From NCBI GenBank assembly GCA_903855135.1, contig CAINYB010000014.1, forward strand, positions 1 through 55,654: DNA of 55,654 nt. Reading direction: 5' to 3'. Made by a program: the position numbers and the translations under genes. This stretch comes from an uncultured bacterium (lineage in GTDB: Bacteria > Patescibacteriota > Patescibacteriia > UBA1558 > GWA2-36-10). This document shows positions 49,575-55,654 of the stretch, in pieces; positions within the stretch are counted from its first letter, which is position 1, and each line of letters begins with the position of its first letter. Under the pieces are notes generated by a model that was given only the letters and a program-made list of their open reading frames with translations, was not told the DNA's origin and ran no database searches.

Positions 49575-50600
49575 ATGAAAAACAGTATTTTAAATGAAAA
49601 CAAAAATATTTTAGTGCTCGGTGGGGCTGGTTTTATCGGCTCACATTTATGTGAGGTTTTAGTTAAGCAGGGGCACAATGTAGTTTGTGTAGATAATTTT
49701 GTTTCTTCCGATGTAGAAAATATCAAAGGTTTATTGGAGTTTCCAAATTTTGAATTTATTCGACACGATATAAACCAAGTTTTAGAACCAGAAACTTTAC
49801 CAGAATTAGTGAAATTTAAAGTAGAAGTATTTGGTTTTCATGAGATTTATAATTTTGCCTGCCCAACTTCAGCTAAAGAATATACTAAACTGCCAGTAGA
49901 AACAGCCACTTCAAATTCAGTGGGCGTGATCAATAGCTTGGAGCTAGCTCGCAAATATAAAGCAAAATACTTTTTAGCTTCTACATCTTCTGTCTATGGC
50001 CAAGCCCCAGTTGACTATAAGCCGGTAAAAGAAGATTATTATGGTTTATTAGATTTTTTAGGTCCGCGTGCTTGTTATAATGAAGGTAAAAGATTCGCTG
50101 AGACTTTAGTCACTACTTATCGAGATTTTTATAAATTAGATGTTCGTATTGCTCGTATTTTTTCTACTTATGGCCCACGTATGCTTGAGCACAGTGGTCG
50201 TAGAATTCCTGATTATATCCAAGAAGCTTTGAATAGTAATGAGGTAATGATTGCTGGTGATGAAAAATTATCTTATAGTTTTTGTTATATCACCGATATG
50301 GTACAAGGTATTTCAGCACTGATGAATTCGGATATCAAAGATCCAGTGAATCTAGGATCTGAACAAGTTTATACTTTAAAAGCTATTGCGGAAAAAATTA
50401 TTAAGCTACTTAATATTGAAGCGTCGATTAAACACAGGGAAGGTTTTGCTTATTTGAATCAACCAGCGATTCCAAATATTGATAAAGCAAAAACAGAATT
50501 GAATTGGTTTCCTTTGGTGCCGATAGAGCAGGGCTTGCAAGAGACTATCAATTATTTACGAGCAAAATCAATTTCTTATCAACCATTCTTAAATAAATAA
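49575..50600 (+). CDS. NAD-dependent sugar epimerase/decarboxylase, UXS-like
   Basis: A 341-residue extended SDR enzyme. The nucleotide loop is LVLGGAGFIGSHLCEVL; the active site has STSSVYG and Tyr/Lys in CYNEGKRFAET, which is close to the UDP-glucuronate decarboxylase (UXS) form YDEGKR. Other motifs are EIYNFACPTS and RIARIFSTYGPRM. It likely makes UDP-xylose or another nucleotide sugar, though UDP-glucose epimerase relatives cannot be excluded. It feeds the glycosyltransferases downstream. Confidence 0.82.
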   Translation: MKNSILNENKNILVLGGAGFIGSHLCEVLVKQGHNVVCVDNFVSSDVENIKGLLEFPNFEFIRHDINQVLEPETLPELVKFKVEVFGFHEIYNFACPTSAKEYTKLPVETATSNSVGVINSLELARKYKAKYFLASTSSVYGQAPVDYKPVKEDYYGLLDFLGPRACYNEGKRFAETLVTTYRDFYKLDVRIARIFSTYGPRMLEHSGRRIPDYIQEALNSNEVMIAGDEKLSYSFCYITDMVQGISALMNSDIKDPVNLGSEQVYTLKAIAEKIIKLLNIEASIKHREGFAYLNQPAIPNIDKAKTELNWFPLVPIEQGLQETINYLRAKSISYQPFLNK

Positions 50601-50606
50601 AATATC

Positions 50607-51521
50607 ATGAAGATTATTGTCACTGGTGGCGCTGGTTTTATTGGTTCAAATTTAGTTGATGCTTTAGTAAATGCTAATCATCAAGTTTTGATTTTAGATG
50701 ATTTAAGTACTGGCTTAAAAACAAATTTAAATTCACAGGCAAAATTTATTCAGCTCGATATAGCTGATGATAAGGTGTCTGATATTTTTTTAGATTTTAA
50801 AGCGGATATTGTTTATCATTTGGCCGCACAAAAAAATGTCAGAACTTCTTTATTGAATCCTAAAAAAGATGCGGAGACTAACATTTTAGGTTCGTTAAAT
50901 ATTTTATCAGCCGCTATTCAAAGTGAAGTTAAAAATTTTGTTTTTATTTCTACTGGTGGTGCAATTTATGGTGATACGGAGATCATTCCCACACCAGAAG
51001 ATCATCTAGAGCAGCCACTTTCTCCTTATGGTTTAGCAAAATTAACTTTTGAAAAATATCTAAAACTTTTAAGTGGCGATAAAATGAATTGGCAAATTTT
51101 ACGCTTAGCCAATGTCTATGGTCCACGTCAAGATCCACAAGGCGAAGCAGGAGTGATTGCTATTTTTTTAGATAATATTGTCAAAAATTTACCTCTAAAA
51201 ATAAATGGTGATGGTTTGCAAACTCGAGATTATGTTTATGTCAAAGATGTGGTTTCAGCGGCTATGAGTGTTTTAGATAAAAAGACAAATGGTTTGTACA
51301 ATATCGCTACTGCTAAAGAAATTTCTTTATTAGATTTAGTAGCGGATTTAAAAATTTTGAGTGCTAAAGAAATCATAGTCGAGCATCAACCAGCTATTAT
51401 CGGAGAAATACAGCGTAGTTGTTTGACTAGTTTGAAGGCTAAAGAAGATTTGTCTTGGACCGCAAAGTATGATTTAAAGACAGGCTTAAAAGAAACGTGG
51501 GATTGGTTTATCAATAAATAA
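50607..51521 (+). CDS. NAD-dependent nucleotide-sugar epimerase
   Basis: A 304-residue extended SDR protein: VTGGAGFIGSNLVDAL, DDLSTG after the second strand, the active site FISTGGAIYG and Tyr-x3-Lys in SPYGLAKLTFEKY, and ILRLANVYGPRQDP. This is the GalE/UDP-glucose 4-epimerase type; the exact sugar is uncertain. It begins six bases after the UXS-like gene and three bases before the next glycosyltransferase. Confidence 0.85.
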   Translation: MKIIVTGGAGFIGSNLVDALVNANHQVLILDDLSTGLKTNLNSQAKFIQLDIADDKVSDIFLDFKADIVYHLAAQKNVRTSLLNPKKDAETNILGSLNILSAAIQSEVKNFVFISTGGAIYGDTEIIPTPEDHLEQPLSPYGLAKLTFEKYLKLLSGDKMNWQILRLANVYGPRQDPQGEAGVIAIFLDNIVKNLPLKINGDGLQTRDYVYVKDVVSAAMSVLDKKTNGLYNIATAKEISLLDLVADLKILSAKEIIVEHQPAIIGEIQRSCLTSLKAKEDLSWTAKYDLKTGLKETWDWFINK

Positions 51522-51523
51522 AC

Positions 51524-52189
51524 ATGAAAATTTTCGTCATCATTCCAGCTTATAATGAGGCTAAAAATATCGGCAAAGTTTTGCAAGACTTGGCGGACTT
51601 AAAATATCAAGTAGTAGTAGTTGATGATGCTTCTCAAGATAAAACTAGTGAAATTGTTTTAAAATTTCCTAAAGTTGTTTTGTTGCGTCATCGCTTAAAT
51701 CGTTATCAAGGTGCCGCTTTAGAAACTGGTAATCAATATGCTTTAAAACATGGTGCTGACATCATCGTGCATTTTGACGCTGATGGCCAATTTTTAGTGT
51801 CTGATATCGCAGGAGTAATCAAGCCAATTATTGAAGATGATTACCAAGTAGTTTTAGGCTCTCGTTTTTTAGGTAAAAAATCAGAGTTGCCAAAGTTAAA
51901 AGAATATATATTTTTTCCTTTAGCAAGATTAGTAAACTATTTATTTTTTAATATCACCACCACTGATCCGCAAAGCGGTTTTCGGGCCTTTTCCAAAGAT
52001 GTAGCAGAAAAATTAAAAATAGAGCAAGATGGTATGGCTCATTGTAGTGAAATTTTAGCGAAAATTTTTCAGCATAAATTAAAAGTAAAAGAAGTGCCGA
52101 TCACTGTTTTGTATCATCATTTTGGTCAAAATTTTGGTGGTGGTTTAAAAATTATTAAAGATTTATTATTTAGTAAAATAAGCAAATGA
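51524..52189 (+). CDS. Family 2 glycosyltransferase
   Basis: A 221-residue GT-A enzyme: FVIIPAYNEAKNIGKVL, VVVVDDASQDKT, LRHRLNRYQGAALETGN, IVHFDADGQF (DxD) and TTDPQSGFRAFS. It resembles polyprenyl-phosphate sugar synthases without a membrane domain. The next gene encodes a small membrane protein that overlaps its stop codon by four bases; together they may form one two-part enzyme. Confidence 0.88.
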   Translation: MKIFVIIPAYNEAKNIGKVLQDLADLKYQVVVVDDASQDKTSEIVLKFPKVVLLRHRLNRYQGAALETGNQYALKHGADIIVHFDADGQFLVSDIAGVIKPIIEDDYQVVLGSRFLGKKSELPKLKEYIFFPLARLVNYLFFNITTTDPQSGFRAFSKDVAEKLKIEQDGMAHCSEILAKIFQHKLKVKEVPITVLYHHFGQNFGGGLKIIKDLLFSKISK

Positions 52190-52518
52190 TAGTTTTACAA
52201 ATTTTAGTCAGCATTTTTGTTTTGATAGTTTTAGGAAAATTATTTAAACAATGGCATAATGAGAAAATAACTTTGGCTAATTTTTTATTGTGGTGTTTAC
52301 TATGGCTAGCAGTTTTGCTAGTATTTTGGCAGCCAGACCTTACTTCTTATTTAGCCAATTTTTTAGGTATTGGCCGTGGTGCGGATTTGATAATTTATCT
52401 AGCAATTTTAGTGATAGTTTATTTAGTTTTTAGAGTTTTTGTGCGTTTACAAAAGTTAGAAAAAGATTTAACGAAATTAATCAGAGATGAAGCTATAAAA
52501 AATGCAGAAAAAAGATAA
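52186..52518 (+). CDS. Small membrane protein, DUF2304-like
   Basis: A 110-residue protein with three hydrophobic segments (ILVSIFVLIVLGKLF, FLLWCLLWLAVLLVFW and LIIYLAILVIVYLVF), a conserved-looking SYLANFLGIGRGADL loop and a charged C-terminal helix (LQKLEKDLTKLIRDEA). That is the DUF2304 plan; such proteins usually accompany family 2 glycosyltransferases, as here. It overlaps both neighbours (4 and 17 bases). Confidence 0.82.
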   Translation: MIVLQILVSIFVLIVLGKLFKQWHNEKITLANFLLWCLLWLAVLLVFWQPDLTSYLANFLGIGRGADLIIYLAILVIVYLVFRVFVRLQKLEKDLTKLIRDEAIKNAEKR

Positions 52519-53554
52519 AATTTTTATCATTATACCTAGCTATAACGGGGTAGATTATTTTCATAGTTTATTACCACAGCTAAAAAAAGAGCAATATCTA
52601 GATTTTGATTTAGAGATTGTAATTGTTGATGATGCCTCTAAAGATGATTCGGTAGAGTTTATCAAAAATAATTTTCCAGAATTTACTTTGTTGCAAAGTA
52701 AAATTAATTCTGGCTATGTGGGAGCAAATAATCTCGGTTATCAATATGCTCAAAAAGTAAAAGCAGATTTTATTTATTTATTAAACCAAGACACAGAGAT
52801 AGAGGCTGGTTTTTTACAGCCTTTATATAACTTTGCTAAAACACATAAATTTGGCACCTTACAATCAAAACTTAGACTTTATCCGGAAACAAATAAAATA
52901 AATACCTTGGGCAATGTCATTCATTTTTTGGGTTTTGGTTATGGCAGCAATGGTGGTAGTATAGATAAAAATGATCAAGAAATCATCAAAATAAATTATG
53001 CTTCGGGAGCAGGCGAGCTAGTTTCGATGAAAGCCTTAGCAGATTTAGGCTATCTATTTGACGAGACTATGTTTGCTTATCTAGAGGATTTAGATTTAGG
53101 CTGGTCATTAAAGCTTTTGGGCTATGATAATTATTTAGTGCCAGAGAGTGTGATTTATCACAAATACGAATTTTCTCGTAGCATGAAACAAGTTTATTGG
53201 TTTGAGCGTAACCGTTTGTGGGTTATGCTTAAAAATTATAAATTAGCCACTTTAGTGCTATTCTTTCCTGCTTGGTTTATTATGGAGTTTGGGCAATTAT
53301 ATTTTGCGTGGCGTAATAATTATTTAAAAAATAAAATAAAAGCCTATAAATGGATTTTTTCTAGCAAAGAATGGAGTATACTACTTGCTAAAAGAAAAAA
53401 TATTCAAGCTAAAAGAGTTATTGGTGATAGAGAGATTTTAGCTAATTTTTCGGGAAAGATTTTATTTCAAGCCTTAGCCTCACCTTTATTAAGCATTGCT
53501 AATATATTTTTTAATATATATTTTACTTTAATCCGTTATTTTATTTTTTGGTAA
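52502..53554 (+). CDS. Family 2 glycosyltransferase, rhamnosyltransferase-like
   Basis: A 350-residue enzyme: IFIIIPSYNGVDYF, then LEIVIVDDASKDDSV, INSGYVGANNLGYQYA, YLLNQDTEIEAGFL (DxD variant, Gln-Asp-Thr) and LEDLDLGWSLKLLGY. The GT2 fold is followed by a C-terminal membrane-associated helix region (KLATLVLFFPAWFIMEF). The N-x-D-T form in this position is common in rhamnosyltransferases of the WbbL type, which is a suggestion for its sugar. Confidence 0.85.
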   Translation: MQKKDKIFIIIPSYNGVDYFHSLLPQLKKEQYLDFDLEIVIVDDASKDDSVEFIKNNFPEFTLLQSKINSGYVGANNLGYQYAQKVKADFIYLLNQDTEIEAGFLQPLYNFAKTHKFGTLQSKLRLYPETNKINTLGNVIHFLGFGYGSNGGSIDKNDQEIIKINYASGAGELVSMKALADLGYLFDETMFAYLEDLDLGWSLKLLGYDNYLVPESVIYHKYEFSRSMKQVYWFERNRLWVMLKNYKLATLVLFFPAWFIMEFGQLYFAWRNNYLKNKIKAYKWIFSSKEWSILLAKRKNIQAKRVIGDREILANFSGKILFQALASPLLSIANIFFNIYFTLIRYFIFW

Positions 53555-53563
53555 GTATTTTTT

Positions 53564-54706
53564 ATGAAAATTGCAGAAGTCACTTCAACTTTTCCGCCCT
53601 ATAAAGGCGGTATGGGAAATGTCGCGTATTACAATGCTTGGTCTTTGGCAACTTTGGGTCATGATGTCACAGTTTTTACACCAAAGTATAAAAAAATAAA
53701 AAATCAAGAAGAATTACCTTTTCAGGTGAAGCGTTTGCGTCCTTGGTTTAGTTATGGTAATTCTGGTGTTTTGCCACAATTGTTATGGCAATTACCAAAG
53801 TTTGACATCGTACATTTGCATTATCCATTTTTTGGTGGAGCCGAAATTATTTATTTTTTGGACAAAATCAAAGATATTAAATTAGTTGTCACTTATCACA
53901 TGGATGTAGTAGGGGATGGACTGCTTGCTAAATTTTTTAAATGGCATACAAATTATGTTTTGCCAAAGATTTTAGATCGAGCTGATAAGATCATCGTCAC
54001 CTCTAAAGATTATGTAAAGTTTTCTAATATTAAAAATCGTTTGCATACAGATAGTGATAAATTTGTGGAAATTCCTTGTGGCGTAAATCATTTTTTATAT
54101 AAACCACGTCCACAAAAAAATGAATTATTACATAAATATGATTTGTATAATAAAGATGTGATTTTGTTTGTTGGCGCTCTAGATAAAGCTCATTATTTTA
54201 AAGGAGTGAATATTTTGATCCAAGCGATGCTAGAGTTTGCAGATTCAGATGATGTCAGATGTTTGATTGTTGGCGACGGTGATTTAAAAAGTACTTATCA
54301 GAGTTTAGTGGATAGTTTGGGCTTGGGTAAAAAGATTATTTTTGCTGGTTTTGTCCCGGATAATGAATTACCGAATCTTTTTAATATCGCTGATATGTTA
54401 GTTTTACCTTCGATAGATAAATCAGAAGCTTTTGGTATCGTCGCCCTAGAAGCGATGTCTTCTGGTTTGCCAGTCGTAGCGACCGATTTGCCTGGTGTGC
54501 GATCAGTGATAGATAAGAGAAAAACTGGTTTGTTAGCTAAGCCGGGTAATGTCGAGCAATTAGCCCAAATGATTAAATATTTATTAGATAATCCACGCAT
54601 CGCTAAACAGTATGGACAAAACGGTCGTGAAAAAGTTTTACAAAAATATACTTGGGATTCAGTTGGCTATAAGCTGGATCATTTGTTTAAAGCTTGTATA
54701 AAGTAA
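53564..54706 (+). CDS. Family 4 glycosyltransferase
   Basis: A 380-residue GT-B enzyme. N-terminal acceptor motifs are TSTFPPYKGGMGNVAYY and IVHLHYPFFGG; the C-terminal donor domain has LFVGALDKAHYFKGVNILIQ, LIVGDGDLKSTYQSL and the EX7E signature in SEAFGIVALEAMSSGLPVVA. It adds a nucleotide-sugar-derived residue to a glycan chain. The next gene starts immediately at its stop codon, so both are co-translated. Confidence 0.92.
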   Translation: MKIAEVTSTFPPYKGGMGNVAYYNAWSLATLGHDVTVFTPKYKKIKNQEELPFQVKRLRPWFSYGNSGVLPQLLWQLPKFDIVHLHYPFFGGAEIIYFLDKIKDIKLVVTYHMDVVGDGLLAKFFKWHTNYVLPKILDRADKIIVTSKDYVKFSNIKNRLHTDSDKFVEIPCGVNHFLYKPRPQKNELLHKYDLYNKDVILFVGALDKAHYFKGVNILIQAMLEFADSDDVRCLIVGDGDLKSTYQSLVDSLGLGKKIIFAGFVPDNELPNLFNIADMLVLPSIDKSEAFGIVALEAMSSGLPVVATDLPGVRSVIDKRKTGLLAKPGNVEQLAQMIKYLLDNPRIAKQYGQNGREKVLQKYTWDSVGYKLDHLFKACIK

Positions 54707-55654
54707 ATGAAAGTAGGAATTATTTCCAATTTATATCCACCTTTTGTTCGTGGGGGCGCAGAGGTGATTGCTAGTCTAGAAGCCAAGGGTTTAAAAGATG
54801 CCTGGCAGCACGTGTTTGTGATTAGCTCAAAGCCTTATCGAGGTCAATCTTCTTTGACTCCTAGCCAAAATGAAGAAGACGGTATTTTAGTTTATCGTTT
54901 TTTTCCTTTAAATATTTTTTATTATTTAAATGATTTTAAATATCCGAGCTTTATCCGTTTGCTTTGGCATTTTTTTGATATTTTTAATATTTTTTCTTAT
55001 TATCAAATTAAAAAAATATTAGAGGCAGAAAAACCTGATGCAATTATTACACATAATCTCATGGGCTTGGGTTTTTTATTACCACGTTTATTAAAAAAAT
55101 TAAAAATAAAACATTTACACACTTTACACGATTTGCAATTAGCCACACCGTCTGGTTTGATTTTATTTAAACAAGAAAATAGTTTTCAGCATACTTTTTT
55201 CAAAATGATTGGTTACGTCAAGCTAATGCGTTATTTATTTGCTTCACCAGATATTGTTATTTCACCTTCAAAATTTTTGATGAGCTACTATCAAAAGTTA
55301 GGATTTTTTCCTAAAAGTAAAAAAGTAGTTTTACCGAATCCAATTAAAAGTATTAAAACTTTAAAGAAAAAAGCTTCTTATAATTTAGAGCTATTATTTT
55401 TAGGACAAGTGCATAGTGCTAAAGGTATTTTGGAGCTGATCAAAAGTTTTAGAGATTTACCTTTGCCAGGCGTGAGGTTAAATATTATTGGTGTGGGTCC
55501 AGATTTAAATACAGCGAAAAAATTAGCTGGCGCTGATCCAAGAATTAGATTTTTTGGTTGGCTAGCCCATCATGAAATGTTACCGATTTTAAGTCGCATG
55601 GACGTTTTGCTAGTACCGTCATTGTGTTATGAAAATTCACCGACTGTTATTTAT
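54707..55654 (+). CDS. Family 4 glycosyltransferase, partial (continues beyond window)
   Basis: An open frame of 316 codons starts with ATG directly after the previous stop and runs off the right edge. The product has GT-B features: SNLYPPFVRGGAEVIASLEA at the N-terminus, THNLMGLGFLLPRLL, the second-domain LLFLGQVHSAKGILELIKSF, VGPDLNTAKKLAGADP and VLLVPSLCYENSPTV, the start of the EX7E region. The C-terminal residues are missing from the window. It is the last visible member of the glycan cluster. Confidence 0.92.
   Translation, partial: MKVGIISNLYPPFVRGGAEVIASLEAKGLKDAWQHVFVISSKPYRGQSSLTPSQNEEDGILVYRFFPLNIFYYLNDFKYPSFIRLLWHFFDIFNIFSYYQIKKILEAEKPDAIITHNLMGLGFLLPRLLKKLKIKHLHTLHDLQLATPSGLILFKQENSFQHTFFKMIGYVKLMRYLFASPDIVISPSKFLMSYYQKLGFFPKSKKVVLPNPIKSIKTLKKKASYNLELLFLGQVHSAKGILELIKSFRDLPLPGVRLNIIGVGPDLNTAKKLAGADPRIRFFGWLAHHEMLPILSRMDVLLVPSLCYENSPTVIY

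Overview
The window looks like chromosomal DNA of a candidate phyla radiation bacterium (Patescibacteria). The evidence is AT-rich coding sequence with mostly TAA stops and few Shine-Dalgarno sites, large type IV prepilins with adhesin-like tails, MacA/MacB-type transport genes, a compact hrcA-grpE-hsp20-dnaK-dnaJ operon with a perfect CIRCE element, and a long run of sugar and glycosyltransferase genes. The ABY1/Parcubacteria-like placement is inference only. TGA is used as a stop (for example at 52187-52189), so the code is the standard bacterial one.

Layout. 1-7943: type IV pilus block (partial pseudopilin, three large minor prepilins, a PilM-like ATPase and two tandem pilins). 8047-12899: MacA-like adaptor, ABC ATPase and two MacB-like permeases. 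12934-17986: heat-shock operon, with CIRCE overlapping the hrcA promoter. 17996-19501: a repeat-rich stretch with a broken tRNA-Thr copy, intact tRNA-Thr, ribosomal protein L33 (51 codons), an HTH/endonuclease-like gene and tRNA-Trp. 19629-28202: accessory region. It holds an HD hydrolase on the minus strand, then a GC-rich three-gene operon with strong ribosome-binding sites (CofE-like ligase, archaeal-type S-adenosylmethionine synthetase, HprK-like kinase). After it comes a very AT-rich operon (GT81-like glycosyltransferase broken by a stop, AroE-like dehydrogenase, sugar isomerase/oxidoreductase fusion, metallo-beta-lactamase-fold hydrolase). 28203-38148: membrane-anchored serine protease, a GC-rich orphan gene, typA, rlmN, an HD-GYP-like hydrolase, a fibronectin-type surface protein, metK under a SAM riboswitch, and HU. 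38163-55654: membrane and envelope functions, including a multi-pass membrane protein, MurG/MGDG-synthase-like glycosyltransferase, OLD-family nuclease, EamA transporter, glycoside hydrolase, subtilase with FG-GAP repeats, and a glycan assembly cluster running off the right edge.

The most unusual part is 20.3-27.9 kb. Two gene sets of clearly different base composition, neither matching the surrounding core, lie downstream of tRNA-Trp and between two related foldback repeats (18302-18394 and 28005-28075). The GC-rich operon gives this cell a second, archaeal-type SAM synthetase beside its riboswitch-controlled bacterial MetK. It pairs that enzyme with a CofE homologue although no other F420 gene is visible, and with an HprK-like kinase although no HPr is visible. 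This may be an uncharacterised biosynthetic or modification pathway acquired by transfer. A second theme is the number of intergenic palindromes: a dozen GC-rich hairpins with different but self-complementary arms, a 74-bp repeat present in opposite orientations near 18.1 and 30.3 kb, and a 43-bp tandem duplication carrying one such hairpin.
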